A stretch of DNA of 64,000 nucleotides, taken from assembly GCA_021613375.1 (NCBI GenBank), contig CM038716.1, positions 2,722,684-2,786,683 on the forward strand. The letters are read 5' to 3'. A program made the translations under genes and the position numbers. Origin of the DNA: Megaleporinus macrocephalus. Taxonomy: Eukaryota > Chordata > Actinopteri > Characiformes > Anostomidae. Below the pieces are notes generated by a model, which searched no databases, was not told where the DNA came from, and saw only the letters and a list, made by a program, of their open reading frames with translations. Below are positions 48,566 through 61,103 of this stretch, piece after piece. Every line of letters begins with the position of its first letter. Position 1 is the first letter of the stretch.

Positions 48566-48720
48566 GATACCTGCTCTGTGGTGGTCCTTTGGTGGTCCTG
48601 ACCTTTAAAAAGTAAAAGAGGGCTAACAAAGTAAGCAGAGAAACAGATTTTGTAAAACTATAAAGTGGGTGTATCGTAAATGCACGTAAAATAAACAATG
48701 AGTGCCGACACAGGTATGCA
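48566..48720. mobile_element. Family P fragment
   Basis: 'gatacctgctctgtggtggt' and the following 'gtcctgacctttaaa' match the internal part and right flank of family P. Confidence 0.65.
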
Positions 48721-48763
48721 TAATGGCAGGCTGTTGGATGCACCTGGGACGCTGGGATGACAC

Positions 48764-49267
48764 TAGGGGTGTGCCATATCGTATCGTACACACTAATATC
48801 ACCGACATTTTTAAATATTGTCAACGATATTATACCCTGAAATACCGTGCCATATCACCCATCCCTAATTACCACATCAGGGTATTACTTTTTTACTGTT
48901 TTTAGCAAAAGAAAACTTTACACTTTTCTCATTTCCCATTATATACCTACTAGAGACAGATTTTATCTGTCCAGTATCATTCACTTTACTTCAGTCCTGG
49001 ATATATGGAAATATTTGGAGTGCATTATTTAGTATCATGAACATTCTGGATCATTGATTTCTGTTACAATCTGATGAAAATTCTTGTATTTTTTAAAATC
49101 TGGGGTGTGCCATATCATATTGTATGCAATAATAAAACGAAGTTTTCATTATGTTGCAGTAGTGTATTTTTGAATTTTTCTTTTAATTTAATGTTTTGTC
49201 ATAAATACCTGAAAACAAATACCCGAAATATCGTGCTATTATTGTAGGGCCATATTGCCCACCCCTA
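48764..49267. mobile_element. hAT-type MITE, 504 bp, with 8-bp target duplication
   Basis: Starts TAGGGGTG and ends CACCCCTA, an inverse pair. GATGACAC is duplicated exactly at 48756-48763 and 49268-49275. An 8-bp duplication and short termini are diagnostic of the hAT superfamily. The interior has repeated 'gtgccatatc' words and no transposase. Confidence 0.9.
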
Positions 49268-49324
49268 GATGACACTAGGATTGGCTAAAGCCTTCGTGAC
49301 CCCGACTAGCGGGATAAAGAAGAG

Positions 49325-49459
49325 GATGGATGGATGGATGGATGGATGGATGGATGGATGGATGGATGGATGGATGGATGGATGGATGGATGGATGGATG
49401 GATGGATGGATGGATGGATGGATGGATGGATGGATGGATGGATGGATGGATGGATGGAT
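49325..49459. repeat. (GGAT)n microsatellite
   Basis: About 33 near-perfect GGAT units ending the retroposon tail. Frames of WMDG or HPSI repeats on either strand are artefacts. Confidence 0.98.
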
Positions 49460-50912
49460 TTGGCATTGACTGTGCAATGTAGTCTAGAACAGGGTTTAAT
49501 CTGCATCCAGGAGACTCAACTTTGTGCTCAACTTTTACATCAATATTCTTATCTTCCTATATATCTTGTTTTCCATCTTAGAATGAATCAGACCAACCCA
49601 AAAAGAAACACAAGATGATGCTATTATCATAAATGCATGAATCTGTTTTAACCTTTTTTAAAAAATCTTCAAAAACTTTAAACCCAAAATTTGTTTCATA
49701 CAAATCCTTTTGTGCGTGATAGCACAGAGAAATTAAAACGTTTCCCCAGGAAGCACATCGATTACATTCGCATGGACAAAAGACATGCATATTTAATCAT
49801 AGATTGACAATAACCACCTCAGATTAATTGTGAAAAGAATGAAAATGGATTCTCCTGCGTATAATTAGCACATTGACTTCTTCCACCGCTTTCATTGTGA
49901 TAGCAGGGTTAAAGCTGGGGCGCCCGTGCCGGGGGGCAAGATCTGCACTGCTAACCCATGGAGACCTATTCTACAGCCCAGCAGTCAATGCCTTAATTTG
50001 TCAACAACCATTTATCAAGAAGCACCAATGCCTGAACCATTAGGACAGACAGGGTTGTGGCATGAAATGTGGCAGTAATATAATAAAATAAGAAAATAAA
50101 AAGCTTGCATTTGCTGTTGACTCAACTGTAGACTTGTTTGATTTTCTGTGTTATAGGACATCCACGTACAGCTAAATAGTTAGATTCACTTTCCCAGTAC
50201 GTCACTTTAATGAAAAATTAAATAGGAATAATTATTGTAGGCTTTTACAGACGACGGCTTATCTATCAAAACCAAATCTGTTTATGGGACATTTTTGGAT
50301 AATGTGCTAATATCACTACTTTCCTAGCAAACGACTATTGCTCATAATTTTAATCATAAGTTTTGTTATTGAAATTATTTTCGTGTTCAGACAAACTAGA
50401 TCTTAAGACAGGCATATGAGTCTCTATTGATTTAAACTTACATATCTGCAGAACAGAGGTTAAGGCTTTTGTTCCAACTACACACCCTGCAACCTCTTAC
50501 AGAGATTACAGTGGTTTCATCACTGTTTGCTTAAACCTCTAATTGCGTTTCTTTATATTACTTATCTTAGCCGTATCATATCGTATCTTTTATAGTATGG
50601 AAATGTTTTCACAAAGCTGTTTTTGTATAGTAATAACACTGCTCGTCTTGCACTCCTAAGACTTCATTACATACACATACTGTTACTGTAATAATGCTTC
50701 TATTTCTGAATACACCGCTTTTCTTTTGAACACGTTTAACTCAAGTGTAAATGAAATGCATTTTCTTTATTCTTATATCGTTACGTTAGTAGAAATGTTT
50801 CTGCCAAGCACTGACTAGCAGATGAGAATAAACTATAAATATAAAGGAAGTAAAGGGTATGTGAGGCAGAAGTTAACAACCAAACCAAAATCCATCTCCA
50901 GTTTACTCAACA
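49460..50912. other. Intergenic DNA, nothing recognised
   Basis: No domain in any frame. AT-rich, with no repeat partner in the window. Confidence 0.4.
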
Positions 50913-51813
50913 ATGAGAAGAAAATATTATGTAAGCCAAGTTCTGGATCATATCTTTGATACAGATGAGCAGGTTTGAGAAGGATGATGATGTGACGTAT
51001 CAACTGGACGACACAGACACATCTGATCAGTCTGATGAGGAGGTCAACAGTGCTGAAGCTGTTCCTGCTCCTGCTAAAACATTCAAATCCAAAAGTGGTT
51101 GTTGGAGCTCAGTACCTCAGTAGGTGAAGGACAGGCCTTCACCTTCTTCAAAGTTTGTTTTTACAGACATCACCACTGCTGTTTCATATTGTCAGAATGT
51201 GATACTGATGTCCACTCTTCACAAAGATGCATCTGTGTCATCAGGAAGTGACAAAAAGCCCATAATCATCCTGGACTATAACAAAGGAGGAGTGAACAAG
51301 CTGGCTGCCACCTACACTTGCCAGTGAATGACCAGGAGATGGCCAATGGTTGTATTTTACAACATACATTTGTGTTGTGGACCCACAATCACCAAGTATG
51401 GAACTCAAAAAAACAAGTGGAGGATGTTTCTTGAGGAGCTAGGAAGATCCCTTATCAATGAGCTGGAGCAAAGGAACCCCGAGACCCAGCCGTTGCAGCC
51501 TTGGTCATACAGTTGCAGAGTCCACATCCACAGCAACATGAAGAGCCTCAGCACCTGCATCCTCCTTATCCAGCCCTGCCTCAACATCAACCCCACAGCC
51601 ACAACCCCTGTGAGACCACCTGATTCTGAAAGAAAGAGATTTCATTTCTGCCCTATCAATAAGGACAGAAAGACAAACACATTGTGCTTCACCTGCCAAA
51701 AATATCTCTGCAAAGAACACACAAAGAACAACCAAACCAAAAGCTTTAATGCACACCAGGCTGATAAAAGAGTCCAGGCCAAGCTTATCTACCCTTATAG
51801 AAATGTAAAGTAA
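50913..51813 (+). pseudogene. piggyBac-type transposase, internally deleted
   Basis: From ATG at 50913: MRRKYYVSQVLDHIF then an acidic stretch (DDTDTSDQSDEEV, one frameshift near 50975), the usual N-terminus of piggyBac transposases. A large internal part, including most of the catalytic core, is missing near 51120. The C-terminal side remains: KPIIILDYNKGGVNKLAATY (its usual catalytic aspartate is altered), one TGA at 51325-51327, TRRWPMVVFYNI, KWRMFLEELGRSL, and the cysteine-rich HFCPINKDRKTNTLCFTCQK with further C and H residues. This part is usually a zinc-binding domain that recognises the transposon ends. The C-terminal frame of 161 codons is open. Full family members are about 550-600 residues, so this is about half. 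Confidence 0.85.
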
Positions 51814-54179
51814 TAGGGAAAATGTTGATGTGCTTGTTTAATATAAAGTATAATGGAATATTATCTGTCCACACCATAGATACCTTTTACTGAAAAGTAT
51901 AAACAGGATCTGGCCAAATGTTATTTATATACAATCTCAACATAAAACACATAGTAATGCAAGGATCTGTGTCACAGGGTTCCCTTCCTCACCAGTAGGT
52001 TGTGATTTCCAATCTCAGCAATACTTCCATAGCCAGGGCAGCATCACTCAGCCCTCTAGACAGCTCATAATAGGAACTTTAATACAGGCACAGCAAGTAA
52101 AATCACAAAAATAACCAAACACATATAAATGTAGCATCTCATCATGTTACAAAAGCTTCAGGATGTCCAAGCAGCCTTTTAGCCATCTACCAACTTTTTC
52201 CTTTTCTGCTGTGAAAGTACAAATTTGCTAGACTGCATGACAGTTGAAGTGTTAAAGGGGCCTATTATTGTGGTATGAGGCTTTTTCTGTGTGTAAAGGG
52301 TCTGCAAAGTGTAAAAGCCCACCCTACATGCCAGAAAGAGAATGTGAAGGCGGATCGGGCCTACCAACTGGACTCTGGCTCAGACTTATATGGCAGGACC
52401 AACGGTAGGTACATTAGGGCCCTATAAACATTTGTGCCTGAAGCTGATAACTTGATGACCCGGGCCTGTCTGTAGCCAGGAGCCCAATCGAACACATGTT
52501 AGCAGCACTGTGTGAGCCAGTGAGCCCTAATTAGCAGGTCGGAACTGGCTATGACTAAAGTGGAAGAAAAACTAGACGGATTTTGAAAAAAAAGAAAGAA
52601 AAGTTTGTGCTATAATTGCATTTGCAGGAAAGATTATAGAACAGTTTTCTACTGCCAACTGCTGCTAGACTTGTTCTTGTTTCTCTGAGTTTTACAGTAA
52701 CTGTATTTACAGAAGTGTTGTTTAACTGATTTAAAATAACAGTGTAATGTGGACCAGATGTACAAGAATTACACTAAACTCTCTTTTTTTAAGAAATTAT
52801 GACAAGTGCAGACAAACAAAAGGGTCTTACATATTTTGTTGTAACGGTTGGTCAAACTAGGACGGCAGCGTACTGCAGTAATGAAACTGAAAGTGTCTGT
52901 AGAGGAAGCGGACACCATGGCAAGCTGTATGAGAACTATTTCATTAAAGTATCCCTCTTAGCCCAAAATAGCTCAGAGGTCATGTGGTCATGCCTGAAAT
53001 AGATTTTAATTGCCATAAACCGCAGAGCAGTTACAACGGAGAAGTTCAGTGCTCCTTGTATTATGCTCAGCCTACTGTCTGGCTTAACTGGCCAAACTGA
53101 CAGGAATGGGAGCGGAGGGGCACGGACACCGAGCAAAAACTGAGAAAAAATTACACCGGGAGAGAAAGGGAAAAAAAATAAGCGTTGATGTGGTGGTGCT
53201 ACAGAGAGAGAGAGAGAGAGAGAGAGAGCTGTTTTAGAGGGAGTGGTCACGATACTGCCTCATTTCATGCTGTTCAATTTGTGTCAAAAAAGCTTTCTAC
53301 TGGAAATGAAATACATCCACAGCTGTCTTGGTAGCTGCCATGGGTTTGCTAGTCTGTAGCTATGGCACTAGGTGATGGCAGATTAAACATAGACAGAGAC
53401 ATGAAATAAATCCAAGTATTTCCAAAATAGTAACTTTACAGGAGAGAACAAAGTCAATGTAAGTTAATGTAAGGAGTGTTTTTTTTTTCTGGGGCATTTC
53501 TATTAGTCCATTCATCATCATTCAATCTTTCACAGAATAAAAGGGAATGTGATGATGTCAGGCCCCTGGACACATCACCAGCCATCCTAAACACATATAC
53601 AGACATTTTGAAGACAATTCACATAGTACTTACCTGGTTCTTGTGGAAATGATGGCATGCAAGCCATCCAGACACTTAAGGAGGGGTTCAGGGTCCCTGT
53701 GTGAAGAAGAAACAGAAACAGTGTTGGGAACATCTAACATTGTATTTATGTATATAGTTACTGAAACATCTAGAAATGCATGCATGCTTGTGTAAATATT
53801 GGTGACTGAAAATATTGTGTATAATGATTTTGCTGCACACCTGCTGGTAGAACTAATTACCATTTCCAGGGAGGGCTTTTCAGGTATATAATAGGAGGTG
53901 AGCACATTGTTAGGGAGGACACACTAGTATAGTCTGTGCATGAGAGACTGCAGGAGAGTGTAGCTTTATGACTGCATTCGGTCGAGCAATACTACTACGG
54001 CACTGAATGTTTACCATGGATAGTAGTAGCTGGTAGCTGATAATCCACTAAAGCTTATCTCCTGCCAGTGAAAAAAATATACAGAGTGTGAATTCTGTAT
54101 ATTTTGATTTGTTTCCATTTTGTTATGTCGGTGTCATCACAATAAACACGTTTTAAAAAGAGAAAACGTACCTGCCTTT
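51814..54179. other. Intergenic DNA, with an AG tract
   Basis: An (AG)n run of about 12 units lies at 53205-53228. 53435-53470 matches the MITE fragment at 18.3 kb. No gene recognised. Confidence 0.4.
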
Positions 54180-54610
54180 TGACCTTGCCTTACACCTCAT
54201 CATCACCTCATTCAGTGGCACGCTCTGCCTTTCTCCTGTCTGTCTACGTCTTTGTTTACACTCTCCTGTCATGTTGCATGTGCTTATGTTTGTTTTTGGT
54301 TATGGGCATCCTAGTTCCCAAGTGTTTCCTTGGTTCCTGAGTCTTTCTTAAACCCTCTGTTTTCTCCTTGTCAATCATTGTGCTATGTACTATGCCTTAC
54401 GCCCTGTGCCCTGTAGCCATTGTGTTTTTCTAAGACTTTATATGTCATAATTATTTAGTTGTTTGTTGCTTTACTCTGTTTCCTCTGTTTGCCCAGTTTG
54501 TTTTGTCCATGGTTCTTTTGTTACTATGTTCTTTTTATTTTTGTTTCTGTTTATCACTATATACTTTATTAAAAATAATTTGCCTTGTATCTGCCTCTCG
54601 ACGTCACACT
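54180..54610 (+). mobile_element. LTR- or retroposon-like T-rich segment, second copy
   Basis: Diverged relative of 5247-5672: ordered words 'cctgtcatgttgcatgtgct', '...tatgtttgtttttgg', and an ATTAAA at 54569 followed by 'gccttgtatctgcctctcg'. No terminal duplication found. The 62-codon frame inside it is not coding. Confidence 0.45.
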
Positions 54611-57039
54611 CAGGTAACCTCCTGACCACTTACCCCTATATTATCACATAGCTATCGAGTTCAAATGATTTAGAAAACTAATAATTTGACAAAAAATTGA
54701 GATACATGTTTTCTTTGAGAAAGCGATGACAAACATGTATCTGACACCATATATTTTTAACTAGAGTAGCAATAGACAAGTGCACTACACATGAAACAGG
54801 ACTGTATAAACAGTAGATCCGCCATCAACTATCTCTACACACTGACTCAACAAGGTCAAAAACATGTGAGCAGTAAAAAAAAAAAAAAAAGGAAAAGTAT
54901 TTAAATGGAACCAGGCATTGGGGGTAGACGATACAGTTAACATGATGTATGACAATACTTAAAACCATTTTTGTGTACATACCTGTTGTAAATTTTATTT
55001 CATTTTAATGGAATGGTAAGTCTATACCAGCTGGTATCTGTATGTATAGAGAAATAACCTTCACAACCAGCAGGCCCATAGAGAACTTGGGATAAAAAAG
55101 TATGATGATTCATCCTCTGAACGAGCCCCTTTATCTTCAGTTCTATTTTCTCTTAAAATTAATTATTTCCCATTAATTGTTTATCCATTGATGTGCTTCT
55201 CTTCCAATTACAGTAGTTCAAAGGAGCGCGAGGCCTTGTTTCAGTCATTCTTGCAGAAATGGGACAAAATTACAGTTTCCAAAGTGGGACTTCTCCAGAA
55301 GAAACCTCCGAGCAATCTCGGGCCATTTTCATTTCAAAGGAGAGCGGCAGGGGCATTGTTTCATCAATCAGCACTTGAGCACACTGAAAAATGAGTAATC
55401 TGATTTGACTCTTCTCAATAAGGAGACTGAGTGAATGCTGCAGTTTTTATGTGCCGGGTGAGCTGAGGCTATGGATGTCAGATTACAAAACCTGCAAATG
55501 TGAATCATGGGGATTTGGTTAATTCTCTGAAATGCGCTGTTTCCCACAATTCCTCTTCCTCAGTTACTCTGGACCAAAAGTAAACTGTTATGAAGGAGTT
55601 CAGAGCATTGCACTGACTCTGGGTCTGAGAGAGAAACACCTGCCTTGCATGCCAGCTGCATTAGCAAGATTTGAAGCCTTCCTTAGCGGAAATCCGGAGA
55701 CAACCAGAGATGATAGTAATTATAACACTTCAAGGTTCGGCAGCTAACCCTTTGCATGCTTATCAGTTTGCCCACGCATCTGTTGCATGATGCTTCTACT
55801 CAGCCTTGGTAGGACTGGATCAGCACTGGGATATTCAGAGAGACTAAACTATTTCACTATTTCAAAATCTAAAACATATAGAATTTTTGGAAGGTACAGT
55901 GAATATCAGCATATCATCACTGTCCAAAGAAAAACAAGTATTTATTTTTGTTAATATTTATTTTTCCACATCATTTGAACACAGCAGCTGCCAGTTACAA
56001 TTTCATAACAAATGGACCAAAGTACATGCTCCAAAATAGCTTCACTGACATACATACAAAATTGCCATTTTCAAGATACTTGTTTTTCTTTGGACAGCAA
56101 TTATATATTCCGTGATAAACCATGACTATTAAAGCTAGACTCAAGACAAAAAAAAGTAAAAAAAGGTAAAGAAGTGCTGCTATGCATAATAGTTTCTTGA
56201 GCATTGTAGATTAAATCCACAAGTTTTATTACACTTTATAAGATATTTATAAAAGACATCAACACATATTTTATCTTGTATGTTGCAGTTTTACACTGAC
56301 TTATCCAGTATAGAGCTCTATTTCATAAACCACAGATCTCTATCCCCTGTTCTTCATTTCTAGCAACAGCACTACCAATTCTAGCCAAACCCTATCAATC
56401 TAAAATGCAGATGAACACAACAAAACAGAGCAAGATCCAGAAAAAAATTCTGAAAAACAGATTGCATCAAAAACTACAAGAATTGAGGAAGCCGAGGGTA
56501 AAAGCAGACTTAAAATGAGAAACAGAAATGTATATATCATCGGCCTAGCAGACGATGTAGATGCTTTGGTTCACAAAACCGTTATGAACCAAAGCACCAA
56601 GCAGTGAACAAGAGCTGAATAGACTGGTCATCCTAGTCAACCTGTCAACTTGCTTAGCAATGACATTATAAGATTCATGTTGACTAGTTGCTGATCACGT
56701 AAATATGAAACCAACACCTTCAAAAAAGACAACAGATGAGGATCCTGTTGATTTTGGGGTCCTTATCTTCACTTTCCTGAAGGCTAGCAATGTGAAATAA
56801 GGAGCTTCAGATATTGAACTCTGATTTCCTGAAGACTACTATAACCCAGGGTACAATATCAGCGCTATACTTCTTTAAAAATCTAGATAAACAGTGTTAT
56901 AAATAGTATCATTTACATTTTAAAAATGTGATTCAAAAGTTTAAATGTTTACTATATTTCATGTAGATTAATAGCGTTAAAGTCATCAGAAAATACTCTT
57001 TGTTTTAAAAAGTTTTTGATATTAAAAATAATGCAATCC
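54611..57039. other. Intergenic DNA, partly unique and balanced
   Basis: 55190-55500 is compositionally balanced and unique in the window. 55860-56110 contains inverted 'agtatttgtttttctttgga'-type words seen in dispersed fish repeats. No gene recognised. Confidence 0.4.
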
Positions 57040-57700
57040 TGGTATGTTTTCAGCAAAGCTCGAAGTTTGGGCCTTATTTATGTTACTATTGGTTGGTTTA
57101 GCTGTCAGTTCAGTTTCTGTACTTCTGATTGGTTGGGGGCGGAGATTAGGGGAGCAGCGGTTTCAGCAGCAGAAGAGAAACGAGGGTAAGATGAGAGAAG
57201 AGAGCAGGGAAACGGCCGAGTCGGATGAGTGTTTGTTAACCTTAAGTTGGCAAAAGTTGTGTTAGGTCCACACAGACCTAGCGTATCAGTGAGTAAACCC
57301 AGTGAGAGACATTGCGCGTCGAGGGACAGCAGTAAACGCTCTGTTTGGTGACTTTAAAGCGTTCAGAACGTCTTAGTTGTGCTAGCTAGCATTAGCCGCG
57401 CTAGCGCCCCATGTGCATTGCCCAGGCTTGCCTGCTAGTATCTGAGGGTTGGCGACGTGAGCTTAAGTAACAGCTCAACGACTCAGTTAGCGCCACGAGC
57501 TACCAGGAGACAGCGCGTGGTTCCACTGAGTGCACCGAGGGAGCACCGCTGCCCAGGCAGAACCCCAGGCGACCGGGAAAGCTTGGTGGAGTCCCCTGGC
57601 TCTGTGAGAGTCCAAAACTTTCGCCCTTCTCATCTCAAGTCCAGCGCCACCCGTGAATTTTGAAAAAAAGAACTTGGGGGCCCTGTCCTAATGTGTTGGA
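57040..57700 (+). promoter_or_regulatory. GC-rich promoter-like island
   Basis: The only clearly GC- and CpG-richer stretch in the last 10 kb. At 57125-57146 an inverted CCAAT box ('tgattggt') is followed at once by a GC box ('gggggcggag'), the typical arrangement of a vertebrate housekeeping-type or LTR promoter. CpGs are frequent at 57310-57600. Two open frames (57044-57265 and 57457-57663) have no domain. 'cttgggggccctgtcc' at 57673-57688 resembles a retrotransposon primer-binding-site region, so an LTR origin is possible. Confidence 0.4.
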
Positions 57701-58845
57701 CATAGAAGGGGTTACACTACAATATAAAGTAATTGGAAAGAGAGAGCATAGTATCATATAATACTGTAAGATTTCTGGGTTTTATTCCTCAAAACTTCTT
57801 TGCATCTTCAGACCTCCAGCAAGCATCTTGGCAAGGCCACCTAAAGTGCGCCCAAGTCAGGTTCCTGGGGTTCCGTGGTCTGTGTCTTCAGTTCCCTGAA
57901 GCCTAGCAAGGCGATCCAGGGCTTGTTGAATAATTTACTCACCTGCGGAAGCTTCTTCACAGATTTTTAAAGTCCCTTTACTTAAGTATACCCTTATTGT
58001 GTTGTTTTTATTCATGACATCATTATAAAATTGGTGTTACTTTCAACACATAGCTGTTGACTTTAGAAAAATCAAACATCATGCAACCCTTAGTGGACCC
58101 AAAAAGCATAAGCACCAAAGACAAGCCCCGAGCTGACACTGAACTTCCTCCGGTACAAGGTACAGAAGATGGATTTCAGTGATGTTTCCTTAATGATTAA
58201 TCCACAGCAGTTAACACGAAAGGTAAGGAATACATCAAAATAAAGTCTTGAAAGAAAGAGTGTTTTTTTTTTTTTTTTGGTTTCAAGATGTCTCTGACTA
58301 AGATAAGAATCCACTGGGACTCAAGGATACACCGGAAAGCACAAGAGACAGCACAGGACTTTAACAGGAAAAGTTTCAGTGTCGAGATTCCTGGCAACAA
58401 CAGTGTCATGGAAGGGATAGAGGGTCAGTTTCAGCATGTACTGCTTTGGCTGCAAGCTGGAAACCTGCAAGCTCAGCAAAAACTGCGAACAATTCAAAGG
58501 AAACAATGGACACACTTGGTATATAGACTAGCTAGCAAAAGCTTAAAAGATAGAAACATGGTGATGAAAATCATGTAGACGCTCAATTGGCATACAGTCT
58601 GCTCAGTTAAATGTAGTTAATTAGTTCAGGTCTTCTCTGACCATTCATGGTTTATGGAGAGTTTTCTTAGACAAACTGAGCTGGGCATTGCTGTGTGAGA
58701 GTTTGGGGCTAATAATATCACCTTTTACTGCTGGAGAAGACTCATACTGTTTTTTCTTTTTATTGAGTTGCCTAACATTCTCATGGCTTATGTTATTGCT
58801 TGGGTTTTCACTGATACAGAGTTACAAATGTTCGATGGGAATATC
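57701..58845. other. Unassigned DNA upstream of the L1 LINE
   Basis: A T-run at 58262-58279. The 96-codon frame at 58288-58578 (MSLTKIRIHWDSRIHRK...) is the most protein-like here, just before the endonuclease remnant. It may be a scrap of LINE ORF1, but I do not recognise it. Confidence 0.35.
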
Positions 58846-59149
58846 ATGAATGTTATTAAACTGATCTCACTGAATGTCAAGGGGACGTATAACCCAATCA
58901 AAAGAAACAAAGCATATTTAAAATGAGAAAGCTTAAAGCTCATATCATGTTTGTCCAGGAAACTCATTTAGCTAAGGAGGAACAAGAGAAATTGAAACAA
59001 AAAATCCTTTTAGAAACACATTCTGTAGTACATGCAGGCAGAGCCAGATGAGGGGAGCTGCAATACTTATTTAAATTCTGTCACTTTTGAGTGCCACTGG
59101 GAAATCAGTGAATCGGTTACTGTTAAGGGAAAACTAGAACATGAACACT

Positions 59150-59690
59150 ACTGTGCAAAAGTCTTAGGCACCTAAGCTCATAGTTTAAAACCCTTTTAAC
59201 CCTCATCTTAACGATAAGTGTATTTTCACTAGTGAAAACACCCACATATTGTATGAATGTATTAAAATTCCTTCACCAGCAGTCCTGATTTAGCTTGAAT
59301 GAAGTACTGAGTAGCAGAGCTGGACTGGGACAAAAAATCGGCCCTGGCATTTTTGGCTTAGACCGGTCCGTCATAATAAGCAGTTCAGTCCACTGTCTAA
59401 ATTAAAGATGGACCAATGGGCCGCCCCCTCTAAATTGTGGGCCGGTCTCCTTAAAAAGAAAAAAAATCCAACAGCATCGGCCCCTGAGGACTGTCGGCCC
59501 ACCAGGCAAATGCCCAGTACGCCAGATTACCAGTCCAGCCCTGCTGAGTAGTCAAAGCGGTTATTAGATGATGGCTGCAAATAATACTGTATTGCCACAA
59601 GGAAAAGCTTGGAAAGGGTTAAATAAACAGACTGATGTAAACCAGTATTTACTGTATTAATAGTATTTTAACTAAAAATAGCTTTTTATA
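59150..59690 (+). mobile_element. Family C element inside the L1 remnant
   Basis: Starts 'actgtgcaaaagtcttaggc' and carries the shared words 'acatattgtatgaatgtatt' and 'tttagcttgaatgaagtact'. It is itself interrupted by a hAT-type element. The right end is not sharply defined. Confidence 0.75.
59315..59543. mobile_element. hAT-type MITE, 229 bp, with 8-bp target duplication
   Basis: Ends CAGAGCTGGACTGG and CCAGTCCAGCCCTG are an inverse pair. CTGAGTAG is duplicated exactly at 59307-59314 and 59544-59551. The target is the word 'ctgag(t/c)agtcaaag' of family C, so the unoccupied form can be read in the copies at 5.7 and 7.1 kb. Confidence 0.9.
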
Positions 59691-60628
59691 TAATATAATT
59701 TATGGCCCACCACTACACAACCAGCTAAGAAATAAGAACAAGGACCTGCTGAAGTTGGAAGGGAATGTCTATTCATGGGAGCATTTTGAAAAATAAAACA
59801 ATAATTTATTACAATGGAGCAGGAGAGATATATTAAGATTGAAAATGACACAGAAGAATTCCTACTATTTTATTAGATGCTCTGTAGGTTGTTCTATAGG
59901 GAAAGCTTATAGCTCTTACCTACCTTCTTCAAAAATGAGACCAGCTGCTTATTGTAACTGGACTGAGAAATTAAGAAGCCTAGACACATAATATAGGAAA
60001 GTAGGATAAGGAAAAGTAGAGAAAAGACAAAGATTTATCATCTCACAGGTAATCTCAAAGGTACCATTAGACCTGAAGAAGTATCCGAAGCCATATCCAA
60101 AGTTTCCCCATCTTTAAATTGGGCTCTTAAAGAAGGATATTTGTCACCATCATGGAAAGATACAAGAGTATCATTAATTCTCCAAGATTGGAAAGACCCA
60201 GAACATTGTAGCAATTTTTGCCTTAAATCTGTTCTCATTGTAGATTGCACCATCGCTTGATCTTCCCCAATTAGACATACACCACTATTACAAATCGAGA
60301 TATAGGACTTTTGCACCAGATCTAATCAATGAAGATCAAAGAGGCTTTATCATAGGTTACCAAATGCAAGACAACATCAGGAGATCTCTGTATATTATAA
60401 ACTCAATAAGAAAGCAATGAGCGTAACGCTGATAAGTTTTGATGCTAAGATGCTGTCTGGATAATGTGAATTTCTTACATTCTTACATAATGTTCAAGGA
60501 CTCAATTAAGTGCATGAAAACTTTGTATCAAAATAGGTGGGGTCAATGTTGATGCTAGGTTAACAGAAAGGATAATCCGACCGGGGGTGTCACCTTATCA
60601 CCTTTTCTTGTTGCCTAATATACAATAC

Positions 60629-61103
60629 TGTGCAAAGGTTTAAGGCACTTGGGGACTATAATTATAATATAATTATATAATATAATTAGAAAGAAATTGC
60701 TCAGCAAACACTATATTTTTAAATATTTAAATAGTATTAATACAGAAAGTAGTGGTTGTACATATGTCAGTGAGTTTATTTAAATTTTTTCTTGTAGAAT
60801 GAACCCAGTACTATTTACATCATCTAATACCTGCTTTAAATATCCAGTACTTCGTTAAGCTAAATCAAGATTGCTGCTGAAGGAATTGAATAAATTCATA
60901 CAATGTCTGGTTCATTACTCTTCAAATTGACGCACAAGATGTTATCTACTTCTATCAAAATAAGATATTTATGATACTTTGTATTGTATTTATGCTTGTT
61001 TACATCTGTTGTAATGATATTTTTTCTCTTACTGGTTAAAATACACTTATTGCTTAGATGAAGGCTTTTAACAATCAGCTTAGGTGCCTATGGTCTTGTA
61101 TAT
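60629..61103 (-). mobile_element. Family C element, complete, reverse orientation
   Basis: Both ends are present: 'actgtgcaaaggtttaaggc' at left and the inverse 'ttaggtgcctatggtcttgt' at right. The inside is the complement of the copies at 6.9 and 59 kb (for example 'catctaatacctgctttaaa'). This is the best copy for defining the family length, about 475 bp. Confidence 0.82.

Larger units (their letters stand above)
48721..49459 (+). mobile_element. Retroposon 3' tail, split by a hAT element
   Basis: Joining the flanks of the hAT element gives a tail of the type 'gctgggatgacactaggatt ... gcgggataaag' ending in GGAT repeats. This is the common 3' end wording of fish LINE/SINE retroposons that terminate in GGAT repeats. 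The 5' body was not identified. Confidence 0.6.

Noticed and set aside
58288..58578. 96-codon frame as a host gene exon
   Set aside because: It lies just upstream of LINE endonuclease remnants, with overlapping minus-strand frames and no splice or domain support. LINE ORF1 debris is at least as likely.
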